A program made the translations under genes and the position numbers. The notes under the pieces were generated by a model that saw only the letters and a program-made list of their open reading frames with translations, did no database searches and was not told the DNA's origin. Below, piece after piece: positions 52,764 through 61,142 of a DNA stretch of 64,000 bases; within the stretch, counting starts at the first letter, position 1, and every line of letters begins with the position of its first letter. Source of the DNA: Azoarcus sp. DD4. Lineage in GTDB: Bacteria > Pseudomonadota > Gammaproteobacteria > Burkholderiales > Rhodocyclaceae. Location of the stretch: positions 2,480,001-2,544,000 of the forward strand of contig NZ_CP022958.1 of NCBI RefSeq assembly GCF_006496635.1, in the 5' to 3' direction.

Positions 52764-53804
52764 ATGGAAAAAATCAGACTCACGCAATTTTCCCACGGCG
52801 GCGGATGCGGCTGCAAAATCGCGCCGGCCGTGCTGGCCGACATGCTCGCCGGCATGCCGCCGGGGCTGATGCCGGCTGACCTGCTGGTCGGCACCGAAAC
52901 CGCGGATGACGCCGCAGTTTATCGTTTGAACGACCGTCAGGCGGTGGTGGCAACGACCGATTTCTTTACCCCCATCGTGGACGATCCCTACGACTTCGGC
53001 CGCATTGCTGCGACCAATGCGCTGTCGGACGTATACGCGATGGGCGGCACGCCCATCATGGCGCTGGCGGTGGTCGGCATGCCGCTCGACAAGTTGCCGT
53101 CCGGGGTCATCGCACGCATCCTCGAAGGTGGCGCCGCCGTGTGTCGCGAAGCCGGCATCCCGATCGCCGGCGGCCATTCCATCGACGTGCTGGAGCCGAT
53201 CTACGGGCTGGTCGGCATCGGTGTGGTCGATCCGGCGCGGGTCCGCACCAACGCCGGCGCGCGCGCCGGCGACGTGCTCGTCCTGACCAAGCCGCTCGGC
53301 GTCGGCATCCTGTCCGCCGGTTTGAAGAAGGGGCTGCTGAGCGAGGCCGGCTACGACGAGATGCTGCGCTGGACCACCACGCTCAACCGCGTCGGCGCCC
53401 GCCTGGCTGAGATCGACGAGGTGCACGCGGTGACCGACGTGACCGGATTCGGCCTGGCAGGTCATCTGCTCGAGATGTGCCGTGGCGCCGGCCTGGGCGC
53501 GACGGTGCGCTTCGACGACCTGCCGCTGATCGCCGAAGCGGTGCAGCTGGTGCGCGATGGCGTCGCGACCGGTGCTTCGGGCCGCAACTGGGCGAGTTAC
53601 GGCGAGGCGGTCGATATGCCGGCCGGTGCGGAAGAGTGGCAACGCAAGCTGGTCACCGATCCGCAGACCTCGGGCGGCCTGCTGATCGCCTGCGCGCCGG
53701 AGGCGGCCGAGCAGGTGTTGGCTGCGGTGCGCGAGATTCAGGGTAACGAGGCGCGGGTGATCGGCGCCATGGAAGCCGGGCCCGCCCGACTGGCGTTGCG
53801 CTGA
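52764..53804 (+). CDS. selD: Selenide, water dikinase SelD
   Basis: 346-aa ATP-dependent enzyme making selenophosphate. The active-site loop is 'SHGGGCGCKIAP' with cysteine (not selenocysteine) at residue 16 or 18, and the ATP/Mg-binding blocks 'DDAAVYRL', 'TTDFFTPIVDDPYDFGRIAATNALSDVYAMGGTP' and 'GGHSIDVLEPIYGLVGIG' are all present. The gene starts 43 bp from the divergent mnmH. selA, selB and selC are not in this window, so only the tRNA-modification use of selenium is evidenced here. Confidence 0.96.
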   Translation: MEKIRLTQFSHGGGCGCKIAPAVLADMLAGMPPGLMPADLLVGTETADDAAVYRLNDRQAVVATTDFFTPIVDDPYDFGRIAATNALSDVYAMGGTPIMALAVVGMPLDKLPSGVIARILEGGAAVCREAGIPIAGGHSIDVLEPIYGLVGIGVVDPARVRTNAGARAGDVLVLTKPLGVGILSAGLKKGLLSEAGYDEMLRWTTTLNRVGARLAEIDEVHAVTDVTGFGLAGHLLEMCRGAGLGATVRFDDLPLIAEAVQLVRDGVATGASGRNWASYGEAVDMPAGAEEWQRKLVTDPQTSGGLLIACAPEAAEQVLAAVREIQGNEARVIGAMEAGPARLALR

Positions 53805-53807
53805 CAT

Positions 53808-54416
53808 TCAGCCTTTCAGCATCGTCCTGAGTCCTCGCCAGACGGTGTCCAGGATCATCGGTTGGGCCTCGGCGGCGGGGTGGATTCCGTCTGCCTGGAA
53901 AAGTTCAGGCCTGTCGGCAAAGCCGTCGAACAGGAAGGGCACGAAGCCGACCTTGTGCGTACGGGCGATGTCGGCGAAGGTGGCTTCGAAACGCTGCGTG
54001 TAGGCCGGGCCGTAGTTGGGCGGCATGCGCATGCCCACCAGCAGGACCCGGGCGCCGGCCTTCTTCGCGCTGGCGATCATGGCCGCCAGGTTGTCGGCGA
54101 GGAGATCCGGTTTGAGACCGCGCAGGCCGTCGTTGGCGCCGAGTTCCAGAATGAGGATGTCGGGCTTGTGGCGGGCGAGGGCGTCCGGTAGCCGGGAGCG
54201 TCCGCCGGACGAGGTTTCGCCGGAAACGCTGTCATTGACGACGGTGTGACGGAACCCTTCGCGGGTCAGGCGCGTCTGCAACAGGGTGGGCCAGGCTTCC
54301 CCCGCCTTGAGGCCGTAACCGGCCGACAGGCTGTCACCCCACACCAGGATGGTGGCTGCCTGGGCAGCGCCCGACAACAGGATGAACAAAAGGGTCACGA
54401 TGGATCGCAGCGGCAT
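53808..54416 (-). CDS. tesA: GDSL-type esterase / lysophospholipase L1 (TesA-like)
   Basis: 202-aa periplasmic SGNH hydrolase. Signal peptide at residues 1-19 (cleavage after AQA). Block I nucleophile Ser in 'WGDSLSAGYGL', block III 'ELGANDGLRG' (oxyanion Asn), and block V 'ADGIHP' carrying the catalytic Asp and His. Its start codon overlaps by 17 bp the start of the divergent ABC ATPase gene, an arrangement also known for tesA/ybbA in enterobacteria. Confidence 0.94.
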   Translation of the reverse strand: MPLRSIVTLLFILLSGAAQAATILVWGDSLSAGYGLKAGEAWPTLLQTRLTREGFRHTVVNDSVSGETSSGGRSRLPDALARHKPDILILELGANDGLRGLKPDLLADNLAAMIASAKKAGARVLLVGMRMPPNYGPAYTQRFEATFADIARTHKVGFVPFLFDGFADRPELFQADGIHPAAEAQPMILDTVWRGLRTMLKG

Positions 54417-55119
54417 TGAATTCTCCATTCCGGTCATAGAGGTCGAAAACCTCGCCAAACGCGTGCCGGTGGCTGACGGACAGGGCGAACTGCACATTCT
54501 CGAGGACGTCAGCTTCTCGGTCGGTGCGGGCGAGTCGGTGGCCATCGTCGGCGCCTCGGGTTCGGGCAAATCGACGCTGCTGGGATTGCTCGCCGGGCTG
54601 GATGTTCCCGCCGCCGGCACGGTGAGGATACAGGGACGCGACCTGTTCGCGCTCGACGAGGATGCGCGCGCCGCCCTGCGTGGCGAGACGGTCGGTTTCG
54701 TGTTCCAGTCCTTCCAGCTGCTGCCGGCGCTGACCGCGCTGGAGAACGTGATGCTTCCGCTGGAACTTGCAGGCGCGGCCGATGCGCGCGACGTTGCCGC
54801 GCGCTGGCTGGAACGTGTCGGCCTGGACGGGCGCTTGAAGCACTACCCCAAACATCTGTCCGGCGGCGAGCAGCAGCGGGTGGCGCTGGCGCGGGCCTTC
54901 GCGCCCAATCCCAGGCTGCTCTTGGCTGACGAGCCGACCGGCAACCTGGATGCCGATACTGGCCGTGCGGTGATCGAGCTGATGTTCAAGCTCAACCGCG
55001 AGGCCGGCACCACGCTGATCCTCGTCACCCACGACGAGAGCCTGGCCGCGCGCTGCGGCCGGGTGTTGCGCATGAAGGCGGGACGGCTGGTCGAGGCTGC
55101 TGCAGCGGCGGCCGGCTGA
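54400..55119 (+). CDS. ybbA: ABC transporter ATP-binding protein (YbbA-like, LolD-type)
   Basis: 239-aa ATPase with Walker A 'GASGSGKST' , Q-loop 'FVFQSFQLLP', signature 'LSGGEQQRVALARAF', Walker B 'LLLADEPTG' and H-loop 'LVTHD'. The LolD/MacB-type sequence around 'VMLPLEL' supports a YbbA role. I start at 54400 because AAGGG precedes it. The permease (ybbP) that normally follows is missing: the next gene, serB, is convergent after 8 bp. The ATPase must work with a permease encoded elsewhere. Confidence 0.9.
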   Translation: MDRSGIEFSIPVIEVENLAKRVPVADGQGELHILEDVSFSVGAGESVAIVGASGSGKSTLLGLLAGLDVPAAGTVRIQGRDLFALDEDARAALRGETVGFVFQSFQLLPALTALENVMLPLELAGAADARDVAARWLERVGLDGRLKHYPKHLSGGEQQRVALARAFAPNPRLLLADEPTGNLDADTGRAVIELMFKLNREAGTTLILVTHDESLAARCGRVLRMKAGRLVEAAAAAAG

Positions 55120-55133
55120 CGCGGACGTCAGCC
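55114..55133. terminator. Hairpin between convergent ybbA and serB
   Basis: GGCTGACG, loop CGGA, CGTCAGCC: a perfect 8-bp stem that overlaps both stop codons. It has no T-tract; it could act as a bidirectional transcription block. Confidence 0.45.
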
Positions 55134-55958
55134 GAAGAGGTTGAGTATGCCGTCGAGGCCGACGTGGTCGAGGCAGCAGCACGCTACCTTGCGTAGTACC
55201 GGTTTGGCGCGGTAGGCCACGCCGAAGCCGGCCGCACTCAGCATCGGGATGTCGTTGGCGCCGTCGCCGGCGGCGATCACCTGCGCCGGGCTGAGTCCGA
55301 GTTCGTCGCGCAGTCGCAGCAGATGTGCCGCCTTGGCTGCACCGTCGACGATGTCGCCCACCACGCGGCCGGTCAGGCGGCCGTTCTCGACTTCCAGGAC
55401 GTTGGCGTAGGCATGGTCGAAACCCAGACGTTCCTGCAGCCGGCTGGTGAAATACGTGAAGCCGCCCGACACCAGTACGGTACGCACGCCGGCCCTGCGC
55501 AGCCCCTTGAGCAGGCGTTCGGCGCCCGGATTGAGCTGCAGGCGTTGCGCATAGACCGATTCCAGTGCCTGTTCCGGCAGGCCGGCGAGCAGCGCGACCC
55601 GCCGCGTGAGCGATTCGCGGAAGTCGATTTCGCCGCGCATCGCCGCTTCGGTGATGGCGGCGACCTCGGTTTTCAGGCCCTGCATGTCGGCGATCTCGTC
55701 GATACACTCGATGTTGATCAGCGTCGAATCCATGTCGGTCACGAAGAGACCGAAGTCGGCGAGCCGGCGGCCGTCTTCCACCCAGGCCCAGTCCATGGCT
55801 GCCGCGTTGCAGTGTTCCGCGATGCCGTCCGCCGCTTGCGCCGCGACCAGGCGGAAAGCCTGCGGCGTGATCTGTTCGATCGCGCGCGCGGCCGTCAGTT
55901 TGGCGAGCGACTTGAGGGCGACGCTGTCGACATCTTCGCCCTGGACGACAAGGTTCAT
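55128..55958 (-). CDS. serB: Phosphoserine phosphatase SerB
   Basis: 276-aa HAD-superfamily enzyme for the last step of serine synthesis. The nucleophile motif DxDxT is 'VTDMDSTLI' (about residues 73-81), followed by 'IECIDEIAD', motif II 'VLVSGGFTYF', and motif III/IV 'VIAAGDGANDIPML'. The N-terminal about 65 residues are a regulatory domain. Its ATG overlaps the aroG stop (ATGA), so the two are translationally coupled. Confidence 0.95.
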   Translation of the reverse strand: MNLVVQGEDVDSVALKSLAKLTAARAIEQITPQAFRLVAAQAADGIAEHCNAAAMDWAWVEDGRRLADFGLFVTDMDSTLINIECIDEIADMQGLKTEVAAITEAAMRGEIDFRESLTRRVALLAGLPEQALESVYAQRLQLNPGAERLLKGLRRAGVRTVLVSGGFTYFTSRLQERLGFDHAYANVLEVENGRLTGRVVGDIVDGAAKAAHLLRLRDELGLSPAQVIAAGDGANDIPMLSAAGFGVAYRAKPVLRKVACCCLDHVGLDGILNLFG

Positions 55959-57031
55959 GCGCGCTCCCGCCGGGCGAGCGCTTCTTTCAGCACCGTGTGG
56001 GCGCTGCGGATCATGTCGGCCGTGGTGTCCCAGCCGACGCAGGCGTCGGTGACCGAGCAGCCGTACTTGAGCTGGCTGAGGTCGGCGGGAATCGGCTGGT
56101 TGCCGGCCTCGATGTTGCTCTCGATCATCAGGCCGACCACGGAACGGTTGCCCTCGCGGATCTGGTGGATCACGTCCTTCATCACCAGCGGCTGCAGTTC
56201 CGGCTTCTTCCAGGAGTTGGCGTGCGAGCAGTCGATGACGACATTCACCGGCAGCTTGGCCTTGGCGAGCGCCTGCTCGGCGAGCGAGACCGATACCGTG
56301 TCGTAGTTCGGCCGGCCGCCGCCGCCGCGCAGCACGACATGGCCGTAGGGGTTGCCGCGGGTGCGCAGGATGGCCGACTGGCCCTGGCCGTTGATGCCGA
56401 GGAAACTGTGCGGATGGGCTGCGGAGATGATGCCGTTGATCGCCACGTCGAGGTCGCCGTCGGTGGCGTTCTTGAAGCCGACCGGGGTGGACAGGCCGGA
56501 AGCCATCTCGCGGTGAGTCTGCGATTCCGAGGTGCGGGCGCCGATCGCGGTCCAGCCGACGAGGTCGCCGTAGTACTGCGGCGCGTTCGGATCGAGCGCC
56601 TCGGTGGCGGTCGGCAGGCCGATCTCGCACACGTCGAGCAGGAAGCGCCGGGCCTTTTCCATGCCGACGTCGATGCGGAACGAGTCGTCCATGAAGGGAT
56701 CGTTGATGAAGCCCTTCCAGCCGGTGGAGGTGCGCGGCTTCTCGAAATACACGCGCATCACCAGCAGCATGGTGTCCGATACCTCGTCGGCAAGTGCCTT
56801 CAGCCGGCGGGCATAGTCCAGCCCCGCAACCGGATCGTGGATGGAGCAGGGGCCGACCACCACGAAGATGCGCTTGTCGCGCCCCTCGAGAATGTCGGCA
56901 AGTGCCTTGCGGCCGGCCAGCACGGTGGCTGCGGCCTGTTCGGACAGCGGCACGCGTGCCTTGATTTCCTCCGGCGAGGGCATGTGATCGACGGTGGCGA
57001 TGTTGAGATTTTCGGTTTGGGCGACGGACAT
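55955..57031 (-). CDS. aroG: 3-deoxy-7-phosphoheptulonate (DAHP) synthase, class I
   Basis: 358-aa AroF/G/H-type enzyme that starts the shikimate pathway. Conserved segments are 'VVVGPCSIHDP', 'MRVYFEKPRTSTGWKGFINDP', 'LPTATEALDPNAPQYYGDLVGWTAIGARTSESQTHREMASGLSTPVGFKNATDG', 'IDCSHANS', and 'GCSVTDACVGWDTT', together giving the metal ligands Cys, His, Glu and Asp. GGGAGCGC precedes the ATG at 57031. The feedback amino acid cannot be decided from inspection. Confidence 0.95.
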   Translation of the reverse strand: MSVAQTENLNIATVDHMPSPEEIKARVPLSEQAAATVLAGRKALADILEGRDKRIFVVVGPCSIHDPVAGLDYARRLKALADEVSDTMLLVMRVYFEKPRTSTGWKGFINDPFMDDSFRIDVGMEKARRFLLDVCEIGLPTATEALDPNAPQYYGDLVGWTAIGARTSESQTHREMASGLSTPVGFKNATDGDLDVAINGIISAAHPHSFLGINGQGQSAILRTRGNPYGHVVLRGGGGRPNYDTVSVSLAEQALAKAKLPVNVVIDCSHANSWKKPELQPLVMKDVIHQIREGNRSVVGLMIESNIEAGNQPIPADLSQLKYGCSVTDACVGWDTTADMIRSAHTVLKEALARRERA

Positions 57032-57231
57032 GAAGCGCTCCCGGGTGCGGCCTGAAAGAGCGGAATTGTAACCCGAAGCCCGCGCTCGCTCCTTTTCCGC
57101 GCGGCATCCGTGGCGGCGAGGCGTTGCCGCAGACGTCGCCGCCGGGTGCCGGCAGCAGGCGCATTCATGCCGCGCTCGCCACGTAAACATCTATAATCGC
57201 GCGATTTTCTTTGACCATTTCGCCGCCGACG

Positions 57232-57756
57232 ATGAAGGCTTCAGCCGCCGTCCTGCTCCTTTGCTCGATGCTGTCCTGCGGGGCGGGCTTTGCGGCTGCG
57301 GTGTCCGAACCCCGTCCGGTACAACTCGCGCCCTTGTCCGACACCAGGGCCAGTGTCGCCTTCGTCGGAGGGGGGCAAGGCAGCAAGGTGTTGTCCTTGG
57401 CCGAAATCGAGGCGCTCGGCCTCTATCGGGTGCGCACGGCGACTTTCTGGCCGGGCGACGACGGCGTCTATGAAGGGCCGCTGCTGAGCGACGTGCTGCA
57501 GGCTGCCGGTCTGGCCGACGCGAAGGCGATACGCGTGCTTGCCCTCGACGGTTTTTCCCAGGTGCTGCCGCGCGCCGACTGGACCCGCTGGCCACTGTTG
57601 CTCGCAACGCGGCGCGACGGCGTGGCGATGAGCGCGCGCAACAAGGGGCCGTTCCGCATCATCTACCCGCGCGACATGAGCACCAGCCTGCAGGATCCGA
57701 CCTACCGCCTGCGCTGGGTGTGGCTGATCCGCAGCATCGAGGCCGTGAACGAATGA
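57232..57756 (+). CDS. Small exported molybdopterin-oxidoreductase-fold protein
   Basis: 174-aa protein with a signal sequence (cleavage likely after AAA, residues 22-24). The mature part resembles a reduced oxidoreductase molybdopterin-binding fold ('VYEGPLLSDVLQAAGL', 'VLALDGFSQVLPRADW', 'RNKGPFRIIYPRD') without the cofactor-binding cysteine, so a ligand-binding rather than catalytic role is likely. Its stop overlaps the start of the GGDEF/EAL gene (ATGA), suggesting it is the periplasmic input for that protein. Confidence 0.75.
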   Translation: MKASAAVLLLCSMLSCGAGFAAAVSEPRPVQLAPLSDTRASVAFVGGGQGSKVLSLAEIEALGLYRVRTATFWPGDDGVYEGPLLSDVLQAAGLADAKAIRVLALDGFSQVLPRADWTRWPLLLATRRDGVAMSARNKGPFRIIYPRDMSTSLQDPTYRLRWVWLIRSIEAVNE

Positions 57757-60122
57757 GTGCGCTGCAGGGCTGGCTGGGCCGTATCCATCGGAACCGTTTC
57801 CCGCTGCTGGCCCTGGTCGTCTTCGTCGGCTCGCTTGCCGGCGTGATGCTGCTCTCGTCCAGCGTCGGCCGCATCGCATCTGCGCTGCCGCTGACTTCGC
57901 TGTACAAGGAGCGGGACTTCGCTGCATTGCTGACCGACGTGCTCGAACTCGAAGCCAAGCTCGAACTCGCGGCGGTCTCGCCGACGCCGGCCCGTCTGGA
58001 ACGACTGGCTTTCGGCCTCGACATGGCATTCCTGCGCCAGCGCGACAACGCCACCAGTTATTCGGATACGCGTTTCGAGGGCATGGCCGAGCTCAATGCG
58101 CGCCTGTCCAGCGTGCTGGAGGCGGTCGATCGCAGCCTGCTGGCAGCGCGCGTCGATCCGGCGGTGCTTGCCGCGCATGTCGGCGAAGTGGCAGCGGTGC
58201 GTGTCGAGCTGCAACGGCTCAACGACGAGGTGTTCCAGCGTTCGATGCAGCAGGCGTCGGCTCAGCGCGCGGCGCTGGACCGGCTGGGCAGTACCTCTAC
58301 TGCGATGATCGTGCTGCTGGGCGCATTCGGCCTCGGCCTGGTGGCGCTGTTGCTGCGCCAGCAGGGCAGCATACGCGCGCTGGAAGAGCGCGACGGCGAA
58401 CTGCGACGCAGCGAGGCCGTGCAGCGCGAGTTGCGCGAGCGTCTCGAGAAGATCGCCGACAACGTGCCCGGCGTCATCTATCAGTTCCGTCGCCGGCCCG
58501 ACGGCAGCGCAGGATTCCCTTATGCCAGCAAGGGACTGCTGAAGATCTTCGGCGTGGCGCCGGAGGCCGTGGCCGCCAACGGGACCGCGGTACTTGACGT
58601 CATCCATCCCGAGGATCGCGCTGCGGTACTTGCGGCGGTGAAAGTGTCGGGGCAAACGCTGCAACCGGCCAGTTGCGAGTACCGCATCCTGCGGCCGGAC
58701 GGCAGCGTCCAGTGGATGAGCGCGTTCGCCACGCCGCAGGCCGAGGCCGACGGCGGGGTGTTGTGGCACGGCCACAGCCACGACGTCACGTCCTACAAGG
58801 CTGCCGAGGACGAGATCCGCCAGCTCGCCTTCTACGATCCGCTGACCGGGCTGCCCAACCGCCGCCTGCTGATGGATCGCCTCGACCATGCGCTGGCGAC
58901 GCACGCCCGCAGCCGGCGGCATGGTGCGCTGCTGTTCATCGATCTCGACAACTTCAAGACGCTCAACGACACCCAGGGACATCAGTACGGCGACATGCTG
59001 CTGCGCCAGGTCGCGGCACGCCTGATCGAGTGCGTGCGCGATGCCGACACGGTGGCGCGGCTGGGCGGCGACGAGTTCGTGGTGATGCTGGAAGATCTCA
59101 GCAGCGACAAGGAGGAGGCCGCGACCCAAGCCGAGGCCGCCGGCGAGAAGATCCTTGCGGCGCTCAACGATGCCTATGTGCTCGATGGGCGCGAGGCGCA
59201 CAGCACGCCCAGCATCGGCATCGCGCTGTTCGATGCCGAGGATGGCGGGATCGCCGAACTGCTCAAGCGCGCCGACCTGGCGATGTACCAGGCCAAGGAG
59301 GCCGGGCGCAACACGCTGCGTTTCTTCGATCCGGTGATGCAGGCCACGGTGGACGCGCATTCCGCGCTGGAGTCCGAGCTTCGGCGCAGCTTGCGCAAGG
59401 GCAACTTCGCGCTGCTGTTCCAGCCGCAACTGGACCGCAATGGCCGCATGACCGGGGCCGAGGCGCTGGTGCGTTGGCATCATCCGCAACAGGGTGTGGT
59501 GTCGCCGGCGAGCTTCATCCCGCTCGCCGAGCGCACCGGGCTGATCGTGCCGCTGGGGCGCTGGGTGCTGGAGCAGGCCTGTCGCACCCTGGCCGAGTGG
59601 GCCGGCGACCCCGTCACCGCCGGGCTTACGCTGGCGGTCAACGTGAGCGTGCGCCAGTTCCGCCATCCGGATTTCTGCGGCGAAGTCGAAGAGGTGCTGC
59701 GGCGTACCGGCGTGGTGCCGGGGCGTCTCAAGCTGGAGCTGACGGAGAGCATGCTGCTGGAGGATGTCGAGGATGCGATCGCGCGCATGGACCGGCTCAA
59801 GCGCCTTGGCGTCGGCTTCTCACTGGACGACTTTGGTACCGGCTATTCCTCGCTCGCCTACCTGAAACGGCTGCCGCTCGATCAGCTCAAGATCGATCGC
59901 TCCTTCGTGCGCGACGTGATGACCGATCCCAACGACGCCATCATCGCCCGCACCATCATCGCGCTCGGCCAAAGTCTCGGACTGGATGTGCTGGCCGAGG
60001 GTGTGGAAACGGAAGAGCAGCACGACTTCCTGCTGCAGCACGGCTGTCATGGCTTTCAGGGCTATCTGTTCGGCAGACCCGATGCAGAACTCGCCTGTCG
60101 TGATGGCGTGACGCTGCACTGA
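57753..60122 (+). CDS. Membrane GGDEF-EAL cyclic-di-GMP protein with PAS domain
   Basis: 789-aa protein. TM1 about residues 15-35, periplasmic helical region to about 185, TM2 about 185-205, PAS (about 235-345), GGDEF (about 360-515; intact active site 'RLGGDEFVVML') and EAL (about 530-785; 'GAEALVRWHHP' and 'DDFGTGYSSLAYLKRLPLDQLKIDRSFV' with metal and catalytic residues). Both enzymatic motifs look intact, so the protein could make and degrade c-di-GMP. It is translationally coupled to the small exported protein. Confidence 0.93.
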   Translation: MSALQGWLGRIHRNRFPLLALVVFVGSLAGVMLLSSSVGRIASALPLTSLYKERDFAALLTDVLELEAKLELAAVSPTPARLERLAFGLDMAFLRQRDNATSYSDTRFEGMAELNARLSSVLEAVDRSLLAARVDPAVLAAHVGEVAAVRVELQRLNDEVFQRSMQQASAQRAALDRLGSTSTAMIVLLGAFGLGLVALLLRQQGSIRALEERDGELRRSEAVQRELRERLEKIADNVPGVIYQFRRRPDGSAGFPYASKGLLKIFGVAPEAVAANGTAVLDVIHPEDRAAVLAAVKVSGQTLQPASCEYRILRPDGSVQWMSAFATPQAEADGGVLWHGHSHDVTSYKAAEDEIRQLAFYDPLTGLPNRRLLMDRLDHALATHARSRRHGALLFIDLDNFKTLNDTQGHQYGDMLLRQVAARLIECVRDADTVARLGGDEFVVMLEDLSSDKEEAATQAEAAGEKILAALNDAYVLDGREAHSTPSIGIALFDAEDGGIAELLKRADLAMYQAKEAGRNTLRFFDPVMQATVDAHSALESELRRSLRKGNFALLFQPQLDRNGRMTGAEALVRWHHPQQGVVSPASFIPLAERTGLIVPLGRWVLEQACRTLAEWAGDPVTAGLTLAVNVSVRQFRHPDFCGEVEEVLRRTGVVPGRLKLELTESMLLEDVEDAIARMDRLKRLGVGFSLDDFGTGYSSLAYLKRLPLDQLKIDRSFVRDVMTDPNDAIIARTIIALGQSLGLDVLAEGVETEEQHDFLLQHGCHGFQGYLFGRPDAELACRDGVTLH

Positions 60123-60152
60123 TCCCGCGGCCAGGCTCCGGCCGAAGCGCAG

Positions 60153-61118
60153 CTACAGCCAGCGCGCCTTCTTGAAGCGCCAGTAGAGCAGGCCGCAGGA
60201 CGCCGCAATCAGGCCGATCGCCAGCGGATAGCCGTATTCCCACTGCAGCTCGGGCATGTGGACGAAGTTCATGCCCCAGATGCCGGCGAAGGCGGTGGCG
60301 ACCGCGAAGATCCCGGCCCAGGCGGCGAGTCGCTTGCTGACTTCGGTCTGGTCGATGGTGACCATGGACAGGTTCACCTGGATCGCGGTGGCGATGGTGT
60401 CGCGGATGCTGTCCAGGCTGGCATTGATGCGGGTCAGGTGGTCGAAGACGTCGCGGAAGTAGTCCCGGCTGTTCGCGCACACCGGCGGAACCCGGCCGCT
60501 GTGCAGCTTGCCGGCCGCTTCCATCAACGGGGTCACCGCATGCTTGAGCACGGTGACCTTGCGCTTGAGGCGGTACAGGCGGCGGATGTTGGAGCGTGCG
60601 GCGCCCCTGGTGAAGATGCGCTCCTCCATCGCTTCGAGCTCGGTTTCCAGCTTCTCGATGAAGGGAAAGTAGCGGTCCACCACCGCGTCCATCAGCGCGT
60701 AGAAGACATAACCCGAACCCTTGGCGAGCATCTTCGGCTCGCGTTCGCAACGGGCGCGCACGCCGAGGAAGTCCTGCTGGCTACGGTTGCGTACGGACAG
60801 GATGTAGTTGCGACCGACGAAGGCGTGTACCTCACCGACCACCATCTGGTTGTCGACTTCCTCGATCAGGTGCATCACCGCGAACACTTCGTCGTCGTAC
60901 TCCTCGACCTTGGGGCGCTGGTGGCCGTGGTTGGCGTCTTCGACGGCTAACTCGTGAAGACGGAACTCTTCCTTCATCTGCGCCATTTCGTCCGGCGTCG
61001 CATCCTTCAGCGCCACCCAGACGAAGCAGTCCGGCTTCAGCAGGTAGTCGGAGATATCCTCGACCTTCACGTTGGCGAGCCTGCGGCCGTGTTGGTAGGC
61101 AATGCAGTTGATGAGCAT
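60153..61118 (-). CDS. corA: CorA-family magnesium/cobalt transporter
   Basis: 321-aa channel. A long cytoplasmic alpha/beta and helical funnel is followed by two C-terminal TM segments. The selectivity motif GMN is in 'AFAGIWGMNFVHMPELQWEYGYPLAIG' at the end of TM1, and the positively charged tail 'FKKARWL' closes the protein. GGAGATC precedes the ATG. It lies 24 bp after mfd on the same strand. Confidence 0.95.
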   Translation of the reverse strand: MLINCIAYQHGRRLANVKVEDISDYLLKPDCFVWVALKDATPDEMAQMKEEFRLHELAVEDANHGHQRPKVEEYDDEVFAVMHLIEEVDNQMVVGEVHAFVGRNYILSVRNRSQQDFLGVRARCEREPKMLAKGSGYVFYALMDAVVDRYFPFIEKLETELEAMEERIFTRGAARSNIRRLYRLKRKVTVLKHAVTPLMEAAGKLHSGRVPPVCANSRDYFRDVFDHLTRINASLDSIRDTIATAIQVNLSMVTIDQTEVSKRLAAWAGIFAVATAFAGIWGMNFVHMPELQWEYGYPLAIGLIAASCGLLYWRFKKARWL

Positions 61119-61142
61119 CGATGATCTCCGTGGCGGGATCGA

